A DNA stretch of 64,000 nt from Haberlea rhodopensis (GCA_907163345.1 CAJQUN010000042.1:4197043-4261042), one strand, 5' to 3'. Shown: positions 23,810 through 38,800, numbered from the stretch's first letter. Program-made: numbers and translations. The notes: generated by a model from the letters alone, not told the origin.

Positions 23810-26800
23810 ATGAATAAAGGAGTAGGGATAGGAGGTGCCTCTGGTGGGGGAGGACCCACTGCCGCGGCGTCTGCTGTGGCGGCCCAAAAGCAGAAAACAC
23901 TTATTCAGAGGGTGGATGCAGATGTTGGAATTCTTGTTGATAATTTCGCTTACCTCGTTAACGTGGCTCGGGTACTTTTGAAATGCTTTCACATTTAGCT
24001 TTTTAAGGGCTGTGTGCATTGTGATATTTGAATAGTTTAGCATAAAATAATGGGAAATGTGAATAAATTATGAAACATTAGTTAATCTGATGTCAAAGAG
24101 TTGCGATTGTTTAAGTTTATTGTGTTTCTTTTCTTTTTTTCAATTGTTATTGTACATTGTTCTAAAATCTTAGAAGGTAGTAATCGGTAGTGTTGGATAC
24201 TTGGGACCAGAATGTATAATTCCTCCATGAGTCTAGCATTTGTGTATAATATACAATTGACAAGCTGACTCTCAATCGGAGTTTGTTCGGCATGGCACAT
24301 CAAAAGCAAAGCTATATCTCAGAAATGATTGTTCGATTTTTTACTTCTGGAAAACAAGTTTGTTCTTCGACCTCCAAGAGCCATATTTTTGGGTCATTTA
24401 TTCTTTCTTGATTCCGCTATGAATTCCTTGATCACTACAGAGATCAACTGGGATTCTGATAGACAGCAAAAATCACGCACATACAGGGAAGCAACATGAA
24501 GAAGCCAACAAAACTAGTGGAATATGTAGTGGGGTAGTGGTAGTATATATGCAAGTTAGTTACTTTGTTATCCAAGCAGTTAGTTACTTTCCCGTAGTAT
24601 AAAAAGGAGAGACTATACTACAACAACAAATCTTTTAATCCCAATGAATTGGGGTATGCTACATGAACAATGGAGATAATCAAGTCGGGTTGGACACATG
24701 CGTCAGTCTTCTCCAAACACTTCTATCGGTCAACATGTCTTCTGTAATCCCCTTGCACTCCAAGGCTTTGCGTATAACTTCGAGCCATCTCGTGAACTGG
24801 CTCTTTCTCCATTCATTTGGAATTTTGTTACTCCTCCAAATCTTGTTAAATAGATCTGTTAGCCACTTTATCCCCGTCGCTCCTAAACATCTCCATACTT
24901 CAATAGGGATTCCATCAGGACCAACTGCTTTTCGTGCTTTCATTTTGTTCAAAGCTTCTTTAACCTCAGATTTTCTAATTCTGCGAGTAAATACATAATG
25001 TTGATGGATGTTGAGATCACCTAAATATTGGCTAAAGCCATCGTTGAACAAACTGTTAAAATAATTTTTCCATCTTGTTTTGATGTCTTCATCTCTAACC
25101 AATACTTTATGGTTCTAATCTTTTATGCATTTCACTGCACATAAGTCTCTTGTCTTCCTCTCCCTCGCTCGGGCAATCCTGTAGATCTTTTTTTCTGCCT
25201 CTTTGGTATCCAATTTAACGTACACTTCTTTGTAGACTTTAGCTCTAGCATCTCGAACCGCTGTTTTTGCTTTTTTTTTTTGGCAAACTTATACATTTCG
25301 AAAGTTGCCCCATTGTTGTTATTCTTCAGCTCTCTGTAAGCATCCCTCTTGGTCCGGATAGCATTCTTTACGTCTTCATTCCACCAGGATGCGTCCTTAC
25401 CTGGTGGAGCATATCCTCTTGACTCACCAAGGAGCTCTTTAGCTACCATCTTAATGCCACGAGCCATTTTGTTCCAAGTGGTATCAGGATCATCTATTGG
25501 CGTCCAATTAACTTCCTCGACTTCATTCTCTACAAAAGCTCCAAAGTTACCTTCTTTTAACCGTCTTCACTTAATTCTAGGTTCTAACTTATGCTTAATT
25601 CTAGTAGCTCTATTCTTAATCCTAACATCTAGAACTAAAAGTCGGTGTTGGTGACTACACTCTCTCCTGGAATTACCTTACAGTCCAAGCATTTAACTCT
25701 ATCTATCCTTCTAGCCAAAAAGAAATCTATTTGATTTGCACTAGACCCACTTCTAAAAGTAACTAGATGAGAGAACCTCTTCTTGAACCAGGTATCCCCT
25801 AGGACTAAGTCATATGACATGGCAAAAAAAGTTAATTACCTGCGGCGTTCCTGTCCCCAATGCCATAGTCTCCATGAACACTCTCATAACCATCCCGATC
25901 AGAACCTACGTGCCCCTTGAAATCTCCCCCGAGGAAGATTTTCTCATTTAGGGGTATTCCTTGAACCACGTCGTCTAAATCTTCCCAAAATTTCCGTTTA
26001 ATAGCCTCCTCTAGACCAATTTGGGGTGCATAAGCACTAATGATATAAAAAACTTCATTGCTTAAAACTAGCTTAACTAATATTATCTGAAAGTTTCTAG
26101 GGTTTAAGAATTCCTTATTGAATTGAATAAAAGAAGGTACATGTACAAAGATTTATAGGGGAGATATTTTACCCAATAGGTAACTCAATCCCTATATATT
26201 TGGAATTATCTTATCTAGGGAAAACTCTAAAAATAAAAAGATATTCTAATCTATTTACAATCTTATCAGACCTTCTAGCATATTTTGAAACTCCCCCTCA
26301 AGTTGGTGCGTAGATATCTATCATGCCCAACTTGCTAATAAGAAATTCAAAGTTTGGTTTGAATAAACCTGTGTGAGAATGTCTGCTACTTGTTGTGATG
26401 TTGGAATGAAAGGCATACAAATAGCTCCGTCCTCAATTTTCTCTTTGATAAAATGTCTGTCAATCTCAACATGTTTGGTTCTATCATGTTGGATTGGATT
26501 GTGTGCAATGCTAATGGCTGCCTTGTTATCACAATACAACTTCATAGGCACAGTTACTGGTCTTTTAAGCTCCTCCAAGATCCGTTTAAGCCATAACGTT
26601 TCACATATCCCATGAGCCATGGATCTATACTCTGCTTCAGACTGCTACGGGCTACAACATTCTGCTTCTTGCTCCGCCAAGTTACTAGATTTCCCCACAC
26701 GAATGTACAATAGCCTGAAGTAGATCTCCGATCTGAAATAGACCCTGCCCAGTCTACATCTGTGTAGGCCTCAATACTTCGATGTGGAGTTTTTCCAAAG

Positions 26801-29800
26801 AATAAGCCTTTTCCCGGAGAGTTCTTTAAATATCTCAGAATGCGATATACTGCTTCAAGATGTTCATCATGAGGAGAATGCATAAACTGACTCACTAGGC
26901 TTACAGCGAATGCTATGTCTGGCCTTGTATGTGACAAGTAAATTAGCTTTCCCACTAGCTTTTGATATCGGATTGTTTCTACCGGTTTTCCTTCCTTGTT
27001 TCCAAACTTATGATTCGGATCAATGGGTGTTCAGCTGGGCGGCATCCACTCATTCCAGTTTCTTTTAGTAAGTCCACCACATATTTTTTCTGAGACACCA
27101 CAATTCCTTTTTTTGATCGAGCTACCTCCATACCAAGAAAGTATTTTAGAGAACCTAGATCTTTGATTTCAAATTCAGACGCAAGGCACTGTTTCAACCG
27201 CTCCATCTCGATCATGTCATCCCCAGTGAGAATAATGTCGTCAACATAGACTATAAGAACAATCACCTTTCCATCGATTGAGTGCTTTGTGAACATAGTA
27301 TGATCTGCCCGTCCCTGAGCATATCCTTGTTTTTTTACAACCTGTGTGAATTTTTCAAACCATCTCTTGGTGACTGTTTTAATCCGTACAGGGATTTTTG
27401 TAATTTGCATACTCCTGAACCAAACTTCTTCTCAAATCCTGGAGGTGGCTCCATATAGATTTCTTCTTCCAAGTCACCATTGAGAAATGCGTTCTTCACA
27501 TCTAGCTGTTGTAGAGGCCAGTCTAGATTAGCTGCAATTGTTAGGAGTACCCTAACAATATTTAGTTTTGCCACTGGTGCAAAGGTCTCAAGATAGTCAA
27601 TCCCATATGTTTGATAAATCCCTTTGCTACTAGGCGAGCTTTGTATCTTCCTAAGGATCCATCAGCTCTGAACTTGGTAGTGAATACCCATTTGGAGCCA
27701 ACTGTTTTTTTCTCCTTCGGTAACTCCACCACTTTCCATGTTCCATTTCCTTCAAGGCTCGTATTTCATCAAGAATAGCTTCCTTCCATTCAGGAACCTC
27801 TAGAGCATCCTGCACATTCTTAGGAATCTCCACACTGGTTAGTTGAGAGACAAATGCAGAAAAATATGGGGACAGATTTTTATGGGTGACAAAGTTAGAC
27901 ATTGGGTATTTGACACAATTCCTGACACCCTTACGTTGAGCAATTGGAAGATCAAGTTCAGACACAGAAAGAGTGGTGTCAAGGGAATTACCTGGATCAT
28001 TGTTCGAATCTGGAATGATCTGAGGTGTGGATTCTTGACAGTGTTGGGAGATGTCAGTCTCATTTCCTTGTTTTTGGTTCCGTCTTGAGTATACAAGCAA
28101 CTTACTTGTTTGTTCAGCATTTTCATTTACGCAAATGTTATGAGATTGCTCTATAGTGCTAGTATCTAAATTCTCATTAGTTAAATCAATTGGTTCCATA
28201 TTGAGAAACAAGGGAGAATTTTGGTTATGAAAGTCAGTGGCGTCATTCTAGTTCTCCCCCTGACGAGGAGAAGTAAAAAAAGTTTGGGATTCGAAAAAAG
28301 TGACATCGAGTGTAACAAACAATTTTTTGGTTGTTGGATCAAGGCATTTATACCCTTTTTGATTCGTAGCATAGCCTACAAACACACATTTCCGAGCTCT
28401 AGGATCCAATTTCCCCCGAAGATGATCATGGATATGGGTAAAGGCAGAGCACCCAAAGGATTTTAGAGGTAAATCAGAAATTAATCTCGAGTGAGGAAAA
28501 GTGTCCTTGAAAATAGAAAGCGGAGTTTTAAAGCCCAAAACCTTTGTAGGCCTGCGATTAATGAGATACGTAGCAGTTAAAAGTGCTTCGCCCCAAAGAT
28601 ACTTCGGGGCATGAGAAGTAAAGAGTAGTGCCCTAGTGACTTCGAGAAGGTGTTTGTTTTTTCGTTCAGCAACCCCATTTTGTTGAGGTGTATCAGGGCA
28701 CGTGCTTTGATGTATGATTCCATTGTTAGAGAAAAAAACCCCGAGTATCTCATTGAAGTATTCTCGACCATGTCACTTCGGAAGACTTGTATTTTTTCTT
28801 GAAATTGTGTCTCGACCATGGTATAAAATATTTGAAAAACCTCTTCGACTGCGGATGTATCCTTGAGTAAGTAAACCCAACTGAGTCTGGTGTGATCATC
28901 AATAAAGCTAACAAACCACCTTTTTCCAAATGCGGTTGTGACTTTTTGATGGACCCCAGACATCACTATGAATTAATGAAAAAGGTTTTGAAGCTTGATA
29001 TGGTCGAGGAGGAAAAAACGAGCGACGATGTTTTGCAAGTTCACAGAATTCACACTTAAAACACGATGGATTTTTATTGCGAGATAAATTAGGTAACAAA
29101 TGTTTTAAATAATAAAAACTTGGATGTCCTAGCCTATAATGCCAAAGCAAAACATCATTTGAAACAGAAATAGAGTGCAAACAAGTATTCTGAGCTTGAT
29201 GTCCCAAGGTAGTGCCATCGTCAAGGAAATAGAGCCCTCCACTTGCCCTAGCACTGCCAATCGTCCTCCCCGAGACCAATTCCTGAAACTCACACCGAGA
29301 GGAGTAAAAAACAGTACGACAATTAAGATGGGAAGTGAGTTTGCTAATGGACACAAGATTACAAGAAAGTTTAGGGACATGGAGAACATCATAAAGAGTT
29401 AATGAATTATTGATCTTGACGTTGCCAATGCCAGCAACCGCGGAATAAGACCCATCAGCAATCCTAATTTTCTTATTGCCCGCACATGGAGCATATGTGG
29501 AATAGGATTGTGAACAACCTGTCATATGGTCGGTAGCCCCGGGATCGATGATCCAGAGGCTGTTCGTACCTTGGCTGTTACTTGAAAAAAACGAAAAAAT
29601 GGTAGAATCGTTACCTGTTTGGGCAATCGAACAAGAAGAATTGGATGGAGTTACTTGAAATTGTGGAGATTGTATAAGTTTGTGCAGTTGCAGTAGTTGA
29701 TCCGGAGTAAAAGGGAACGATTCCGGAGTATTTTGTGGCCCTGGAGAATGCTGCTGCCCATGTCCTGCTGAGGCAGCCTGGAGTGCGCGAGTAGTGGGAG

Positions 29801-32800
29801 CAGATTTCTTTTTCCAATTGGGAGGTTTCCGTGGATTTTCCAACAAGTGTCCACTGTATGCCAATGTCTTTTGCAAACATCACACCACGGCTTATCCTTC
29901 TGGGCAGTAGCCGAACCATGGTTGGACAGGAAGGCAGAGGTTTCAGATATTAAAGGAGTTGTGGATTTCAGTTCAGTAGGTGGTTTTAACATCACATGGC
30001 GCCGAGATTCTTCGCGACAGATGTCAGAAAAAGCCTCACGAAGTGTAGGCAGGGGCGATTTGCCGAGAATTCGAGACCGGACTTCATCAAACGTATGATT
30101 CAGTCCTGCCAAGAACAGATACACCCGATCATTTTCCTCTTTCTTCAGAAACCGTGCACTGTCAGTAGGAGAAGACCATTCATCACTGAAACATTGGTCT
30201 AATTCTTGCCATAAAGAGATCATCTCATTGTAAAAAAATAGTGACATCTCGGTCACCTTGCCTGGATGTCCACAGCCGTTGTTTAAGTTCAAAAATTTGG
30301 GAGAAATTTTCAGAATCTGAGTACGTAGCCTTGACTGCCTCCCAAACGTCTTTTACGGTGGGGAGAAATAGGTATGGCTTACCTATCAATGGTTCCATGG
30401 AATTGATTAACCATGCGATAACCAAGGAGTTTTCCGACCCCCACGTACTGAGTTTCGGATCCCCATCGTCAGGTTTTGCGGCGGCGCCAGTCAAGAAGCC
30501 AAGCCGCCCCTTCCCGTCGATTGCCAGACGCATGGACTGCGCCCATTCCAAGTAGTTCTTCCCAGTCAATTTATGGAGGGTTAATTGTAGGGAAGTATGA
30601 GTGGAATCTGATCCTTGAGACATGGCGGTTCAATATGGTACACCAGAATCATGATCAGCGGCAGATTGAAGAGAAAAGGTTGGTAAAAAAAACGAAAAAT
30701 TGTGCAGAAACTTTAAACGCACAGAAAGCTAATCGCGAAGATGAAGAACAGCGCTGGGTAATCATCGTGGTGGGCAAGACGCACGAGAAAGAATTCAATT
30801 GTCGGCTCTGATACCATGAAAGTTTCTAGGGTTTAAGAATTCCTTATTGAATTGAATAAAAGAAGGTACATGTACAAAGATTTATAGGGGAGATATTTTA
30901 CCCAATAGGTAACTCAATCCCTATATATTTGGAATTATCTTATCTAGGGAAAACTCTAAAAATAAAAAGATATTCTAATCTATTTACAATCTTATCAGAT
31001 CTTCTAGCATATTTTGACATTATCCTATCTCCATTCCTCATAACTTCAACTACATGCTCGAGTAGTTTATTTTCTACCATTACACCTACCCCATTACGAA
31101 TCTTATCCTTACCTATGTACCAAAGTTTATAACCCCAAGGAGTTACAGTTCTGGCTTTCTCACCTACCCATTTGGTCTCCTGCATACACATAATACTAAT
31201 TTTTCTTCTACTCATAGTCTCTACTAGCTCTGCTAATCTACCGGTAAAGGAACCTACATTCCAAGATGCTAAACGAATCCTATGGTCTTGGTTTCGAGCT
31301 AACTTCTTTACCTCAATAGCTCGAGGTGAGGGAACCCTTGTTCATTTGACACCACACCTAGGCGTCGATGTGGCGCGTCGCTTCTGGGCGACGACCTAGT
31401 GGCCCTTGCCCACTTATCACCACACCCGGGGTCCGGTGCAGAGCGTCGCTGTGTAAGAATATGAATGAAAATAAAATCTTTTCTTTGAAATTCTTCTTCC
31501 TTGCTGCATAATTCTAATTAAAATCAATCAAGTCTCAGGATTTGGTGCTCTCCTTGATTCGGGGCTCTATTATCCAATACATCGCAAGGCTGAAGGCACG
31601 AGACTCGCGCGACTAGAGGAGATGTTCACAAGGTTTACTTCGTTGCAGGAGACTCATGCCGTAATGATCGAGAAACAGAATACCAGTGTCGAATTTCTCA
31701 TTACATCCATGCGGGAACTTAATATCAGGGTGCAAACTTTTGATGCTAAGTGTTGATAAACCGATAAGATTAAGAAGTGTTTAAGATATGTTTTTATTTA
31801 AATCAGCAGGATAAGATATTTAGATAGGATTGACTTTCTTATTTATATCACTATCACATGTAACATTATTTATTCAGAATAAATAAAAAGAAAGAGAAGA
31901 AAGTAAGTTACATATCTTCACCAAAACCTATTGTTTTGTTCACATGGCATCAGAGCCAGGTTTTGATCCTTGAACTTTTAATCAGCCATGGTCGGCGCGA
32001 ACACTGATTCCTCTTCTTCCACACCTAGCGCTGGCGCCGCTGGTGGATCTGCAGTACGTTGACTCAATCCACGGGAATTGGTATGACCGATAACTCCCTC
32101 CAGATCTTGATCCATAAATTCAATGGTAAAAGTTACCTTGAATGGGCACAATCTATGCGCCTCATCATCGACGGGAAGGGCAAATTGGGATACCTCAATG
32201 GCACCGTGACAGCACCAGCCACCGATTATGCAAAATATGTCCAGTGGCATTCAGAAAACTCTTTAGTCATGGCATGGTCGCTGAATTCAATGGACCCGGT
32301 GCTTGGTAAGCCCTTTCTTTTTTTGCCGACTGCCCGTGATATTTGGGAGGCCATTCGAGAGACATACGCTGATTTGGAGAATTACTCTCAGTTATATGAA
32401 CTGACCACTCGCATGTGGCAGATTCATCAAGGGGCTAGGGATGTTACTTCTTCTTACAATGATTTAATGGTGATATGGCAGGAATTGGATCTCTTTGATG
32501 CTGATGAATGGGAAAATTCAAAGGATAGCTCCCGTTACAAGAAAAAACTTGATTGTAGCCGAGTATTTGTGTTCCTTGCAGGATTGAACAGGGACTTGGA
32601 TGAGGTTCGTGGGAGAATTCTAGGGCGAAAACCTCTGTCTACCATACGCGAGGTGTTCTCGGAGATTCGTCGTGAAGAATCTCGTCGGTTGGTCATGATG
32701 CCACGAGATTCTCCCATAGTAAGTGAAGGTTCTGCCCTGGTGAGCAGGGCTAACCCTTCAGATCTCCTTGTCGTGATGCAAAACGAACTTGGTGTGAAAA

Positions 32801-35800
32801 GTGTAAGAAACCATGGCATGCCATTGACACATGTTGGGAGATTCATGGTCGGCCCTCACACATCAAGAAAAAAATCAGCATTTGGCAATAAACATGGCGT
32901 GGGTGGTTATGCCTTTCAAACGAGTGCAGCTGCAGCCGACTCTGGACAACTTTCATCTGCTTCTGAATCACTTCTGAATTACTTCTGTTCACAAAGGATC
33001 AAATGGAGCATCTGTACAAACTGTTTGACACTCGTTTAGGCAAACCCAATCAATCTCCTTCATGTTCCTTGGCCCAGACAAGTATTTCCACTGCCACTAT
33101 CGTTGATTTCCTTCCTAATGACTCCTGGATTCAGGTGCCACAGACCATATGACAGGCTCGTCGCAACGTTTTTCATCCTATATCCCTTGTGCGTTGAATA
33201 GAAAGGTTAAAATTGCTGATGGATCTCTCGCCTCAATTGCGGGAAAGAGATCTATCTCGGTTTCTCCTACTTGTCCCCTTTCCAATGTTTTACATGTTCC
33301 GCTGCTTTCCTGTAATCTTCTATCAATTACCCAACTTACTCGGGATCTTAATTGTCGTGTTATTTTCTCCTCTTCTCATTGTGCATTTCAGGATTTAGCA
33401 TCGAGGAAGATGATTGACAATGCTAGGCAAGACAGTGGTCTCTATCTTCTCAATGCTCGCTCTTTTCTCGCCTCAGTTGACGATAAATTTCTTCGTCTCA
33501 TGTTAGTGATATTTTGTTATGGTATCATCGGTTAGGTTATCCCAGTTTTGCATATTTAAAACGCTTGGTTCCGAAGTTATTTATCAATAAATTTATTCCT
33601 TCGCTTAATTGTGAATCTTGTGAATTGGCGAAACATCGTCGCTCTATTTTCCCGTCTCATGCATATAAAAAATCTGCACCTTTCACTCTTATTCATAGTG
33701 ATGTTTGGGGCCCTTGCAAGATTAAAACATTTTCTGAAAAACGTTGGTTTGTCACATTTCTTGATGATCATTCTCGTATGACTTGGATATATCTTCTAAA
33801 AGATAAATTTGATGCGACTGTCATTTTTTTTTATACAGACTCAGTTTAACATGAGTATTAAAATATTTCACAGTGATAATGGAAAAGAATATTTTAATAA
33901 ACTATTAGGGGTTTTTTTTCTTAATCATGACATTATCCATCAAAGTTCGTGTCCCCATACCTCTCAACAAAATGGAGTTGCTGAATGAAAAATAAACATC
34001 TTCTTGAAGTGGCTCGAGCTATCAGTTTTCATACTAAAGTTCCGAATTATCCTTGGGGTGATGCTATTTTGACATCAACTTATTTAATTAATCGTTTACC
34101 CTCACGTATTTTGAACTTTGGAACTCCCCTAAAGATTTTTCAAAATTATTTTCCTAATTCACGGCTCATCACGGATATCCCTCTTAAAATTTTTGGCAGT
34201 GTGGCGTTTGTTCATAATCATGATCCCAACATCTCCAAACTCGACTGTAGAGCTATTAAGTGTATATTTGTTGGTTATCCTGCAAACCAACGAGGCTACA
34301 AATGTTTTGATCCTGTTTCGATTTTTTTTTGTCTCTATGGATGTCACTTTCTTCGAAGGGCAGTCTTACTATACCTTTCATCTTTAGGGGGAGACATGTA
34401 CTGCTAACGAAGATGATTTTTTAATCATATCGAACTTCAACATTGAATTTGGAGATAATGAACAAACTGACTATACTATGCATGATCATAATCCAACTAG
34501 CATATGAGAGGTAGGTGAGAGACATGATATTGTTTATACCAGGAGACGAGAAACAAAGAGAGGAGGAGACACGACTCAACCAGATAGCCATGAATCAACA
34601 CCGATGCCTAACTCTAAAACACAAATTAATCCTTCTAACTCTACTACTCCAGGTAATTCCAACGACATTGATCTCCCCATTGCTTTAAGAAAAGGCACGA
34701 GAATATGCACCAAACATTATCTTATAAGAAGTTGTCACCTTCCTATTTCACATTTATCTCTCAAATAGACACCATTAGCATCCCTAACAGTGTACAGGAA
34801 GCTCTTGAGATACCTGAGTGGTCGCTGATGCCATCTCACGGCAATTTACTGATTGCCCCACCATTGCTTCCTTTCATGCTGCTTTCATGGCTTTTTCCAG
34901 GCCTAATTTTCAAGTTCTAGATGACCTTCGCCAACAAATCACCACGGACCCGTTCTATGTACCATTCCTAGCCAAACATTCTGTTTCCATTCTCCACTAT
35001 TCATATCACCTTAAAGATGGTTTACTATGCAAAAATGTCGTCTCTACCTCAATCCTCAATTCTCCCCTCATTCCAAAAGTGTTATTTGAATTCCACGACA
35101 CCCCGTTATCTGGTCATGAAGGGATTAGGAAAACCTTATCCAGATTGGTAGCTAATTTTTGTTGGGATCGGATGGCTCAGGCTGTGAAAAATTATGTCAT
35201 AATTGCATAATATGTCAGCAAACAAAATATCCTGCCAGTAAGCCATCGCGTTTATTACAGCCGTTACCCATCCCTACTAATATTTGAGAGGATGTTTCTA
35301 TGGATTTCATAACGGGCTTACCTCCTTGGAATGGTTTTACGGTAATCTTGGTCGTAGTAGACCGTTTGTCAAAATATGGACACTTTGGAGTTTTATAAAA
35401 AGGATGCACAGCTATTTCCGTTGCTACTTTGTTCACCGATATAGTTATCAAACACCATGGTTTTCCTAAGTCAATTGTTTCTGACAGGGATCCCATTTTC
35501 TTAAGTAAATTTTGGCAAGAACTCTTCCAGAGCTGTGGTAAGTCACTACAAATGTCTAGTGCTTATCATCCTGAATCCGATGGCCAAACCGAGGTTCTCA
35601 ACCGTTGCTTGGAACAATACTTACGCGGGTTTGTCAGTGAGCAACCGTTTCGTTGGTCTAAATATTTGGTGTGGGCTGAATAGTGTTATAATACCAGTTT
35701 CCACTCAGCGATATTGATGACGCCTTTCGAGGCCATATTGGGAAAGCCGCCCCCATCATTGCCTTCTTATACTAATGGCTCTTGTGATGTTGAAGCAGTA

Positions 35801-38800
35801 GATCATTGGTTGGTAGACAGTGATGCCACCTTACACCTTTTGCATGAAAACTTGCGCAATGCTCAGTCAAGAATAAAATCCCAAACGGATAACTATCGTT
35901 CCGAGGTTACTTTTTAGATTGATCAATGGTGTTATATCCGCCTACGTCCCTATAGACAGCTTTCTGTTTCAGGCCAACAGTATTCTAAGTTAAGCAAGCG
36001 ATATTTTGGTCCCTACAGAATCCTTAAACGCATTGGTTCTGTGGCTTACAAGCTGGAACTCCCACCTCATTCCAAGATTCATCCAGTTTTTCATGTCGTT
36101 GTCTTAAAGTTATGTCTGAATCCTGACACTACAGATACATTGGCACTACCTACTTTATCAATCCGAAATCAACCTGTGATCTCACCATTGGCTGTGATTA
36201 ATTCTCGTTGTATCCGACGTGCTTCTCAAGATATATTACAGGTGTTGGTTCAATGGGAAGGGCTGCCGCTTGAAGAAACTACGTGGGAAGATCTATCACA
36301 TTTTACGAAGTCTTTTCCTTCGTTTCACCTTGAGGACAAGGTGGATTTTCCATAGCAGGGTAATGATAGACAACAAAGTCACGCACATACAGGGAAGCAA
36401 CATGAAGAAGCAGTTACACACATGCACCAGACGTGGAAGGGAAAAAGGCAAGGAAACCTCCAACAAAACTAGTGGATTATGTAGTGGGGTAGTCGTAGTA
36501 TATATGCAAGTTAGTTACCTTGTTATCCAAGCAGTTACTTTCCCATAGTATAAAAACGAGAGACTATGTTGTAATTAAAATAAGAATATTGTAGAAAAAC
36601 AGAAGATTGGAGTATGAAACTCTTATTTCTTAATAATAATAAAGGAGATACAATGCATATTTATATAGACTCCCAATACCTAGAATCAAGGAAACAATCT
36701 AATCTAAATCAAAGAAACAATCTAATCTAAAAATAAAAAGATAACGAGATAAAATCAAATCCTATGAATATTAAAATACTAATATTTTATCTAGAGATCT
36801 TGATAAATCAAACACATGTCATCTTTATCTATTATTCAACACTCCCCCCTCAAGCTGAGTTATATATATTTATCATGCTCAGCTTGGAACTCAGGTTTTC
36901 AAATTTAGGATAGGGAAGAGCCTTTGTCAAGATGTTATCAAAATCTATTTGAGATTTCCTCCTCTTTCTCGGAGTCCTGCTCCTTTTCTTGGAGTCTGCA
37001 TCTGCTCCTCTTTTAGAGTGAATGAGTCTTCAACAATAAATTTGATATTGACAACAAGGCTTTAGCCTAGTGGTTGTCATCTATTTCCCAATGTAAAATG
37101 TTTCGTGTTCAAGTCCTCCCCCCTCACCTAAATTTATTTTTTTTTTTTTAAAATTTATATTATCTACTCCCTGTCAAGCTTGGCTATATAGGTTGATGAG
37201 ACCAAGCTTGATGATGAGATGTAGGCACATGAGAATCCTCACGGATCGGTAAGATAGCGCTTGTTGGTTCAAAGAAGAGGAAATTGACACATGAATTTGT
37301 GGTCTGCTTGACAAGTCGCCCAATAACTGTGGACGAACAGATGAAAGAGATGAAACTCCATACTGCATTATTTCCCCACCATGGCTGGGGTAAACTTGCA
37401 TCGATAAAAAACTTCCATCCAATCCGAGAATTGCCGTTGTATTCTTTTGGTGACCAAAAGCATCAATATATTGTGATCCTCGCAATTGCCCTAAACAGAA
37501 GACGAAAAAACTCCCGACGACGCCGCGAAATCAGGGGCGAAAAATCGCTAAGTTACTGTAGCAAAAGTCGTGGAGTTACTGTAGCCAAAGTCGCGGAGTT
37601 ACTCTGGACAGGAGGAAAAATTGCCTTGTAAAGTTCTGAAAAAAATTATCGCACACAGTGTATGCGATTGGAAGGGTAGAGAAAAGGTGAAGCAATTTGT
37701 GCGATGAATGCTTCGATTTGATAGAATAGCCGACGGGAAAAGACAACTCCGAACGCACGATTCTATTGTAGGCCTAGCCGTCGGCGGCTGAGTTGAGATA
37801 ACAACAACTCGCCGGCGGCTAGGGTTGATAAGCTTTAACCTTACTTTTTCCAACCTAAAGCTCTGATACCATGTAGAAAAACAGAATATCGGAGTATGAA
37901 ACTCTTATTTCTTAATAATAATAAAGTAGATACTATTCATCTTTATATAGACTTCTCATACCTAGAATCAAGGAAACAATCTAATCCAATCAAGGAAACA
38001 ATCTAATTTAAAAATAAAAAGATAACGAGATAAAATCAAATCCTATGAATATTTAAATACTAATATTTTATCTAGAGATCTTGATAAATCAAGCACATGT
38101 CATCTTTATCTATTATTCAACACTTCACCTCAAGCTGAGTCATATATATTTATCATGCTCAGCTTGGAACTCAGGTTTTCAAATTTAGGATAGTGAAGAG
38201 CCTTTGTCAAGATGTTATCAAAATCTATTTGAGACTTCCTCATCTTTCTCGGAGTCTTGCTCATTTTCTTGGAGTCTGCATCTGCTCCTATTTTAGAGTG
38301 AACGAGTCTTCAACAATAAGTTTGATATTGACAACAAGGCTTTAGTCTAGTGGTTGTCATCTATTATCCAATGTAAAAGGTCTCGTGTTCGAGTCCTCAT
38401 TCCTCCCCTAATTTTTTTTTTAAAAAATAAATAAATAAATTTGGTATTATCTGCTCCCCCTCAAGCTTGGCTATATAGGTTGATGAGACCAAGCTTGATG
38501 CGGATCGGTAAGATAACACTTGTTGGTTCAAAGAAGAGGAAATTGACACATGAATTTGTGGTCTGACTGAAGACGAAAAAACTCCCGACGACGTTGCGAA
38601 ATCAGGGGGGAAGAATCGCTAAGTTACTGTAGCAAAAGTCGCGGAGTTACTGTAGCAAAAAAATCGCGAAGTTACTATTGACAGAAAGGAAAAATTGCCT
38701 TGTAAAGTTCTGAAAAAAAATTATCTCACACAGTGTATGCAATTGGAAGGGTAGAGAAAAGGTGAAGCAATTGGTGCGATGGAGGCTTTGATTGGATAGA

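Larger units (their letters stand above)
26088..31019 (-). mobile_element. copia-1: complete Ty1/copia element with 5-bp target duplication
   Basis: LTRs are 203 bp each (26088-26290 and 30817-31019) and differ at two positions. TTATC flanks both sides (26083-26087 and 31020-31024). On the minus strand the right LTR ends in CA and is followed by the primer site TGGTATCAGAGCC. The left LTR is preceded by the polypurine tract TTGAGGGGGAGT. Internal order is gag, protease, integrase, reverse transcriptase, RNase H, the copia order. It sits inside the RTE LINE endonuclease. Despite near-identical LTRs, the coding region is broken by about nine single-base indels. Confidence 0.93.
24618..31453 (-). 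mobile_element. RTE-clade LINE, internally deleted, split by copia-1
   Basis: Reads on the minus strand. The 5' end is near 31450. An APE-type endonuclease begins at about 31265 (SIMCMQETKWVG, GVGVMVE), is interrupted by copia-1 and continues at 26087 (VFYIISAYAPQIG, IFLGGDFKGHVGSD, ANQIDFFL). A connector region follows (DASWWNEDVKNAI), then the start of the reverse transcriptase (KARKAVGPDGIPIEVWRCLG). It then jumps directly to the C-terminal tail (VIRKALECKGITEDM), so the catalytic core of the reverse transcriptase has been deleted near 24810. The 3' end is (TTG)n. GGDFKGH has K where the family has a conserved N. The element is dead. Confidence 0.85.

Noticed and set aside
37062..37140. 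A functional tRNA gene
   Set aside because: Box A and box B words are present but acceptor and anticodon stems do not pair convincingly; kept only as a SINE-like relic.
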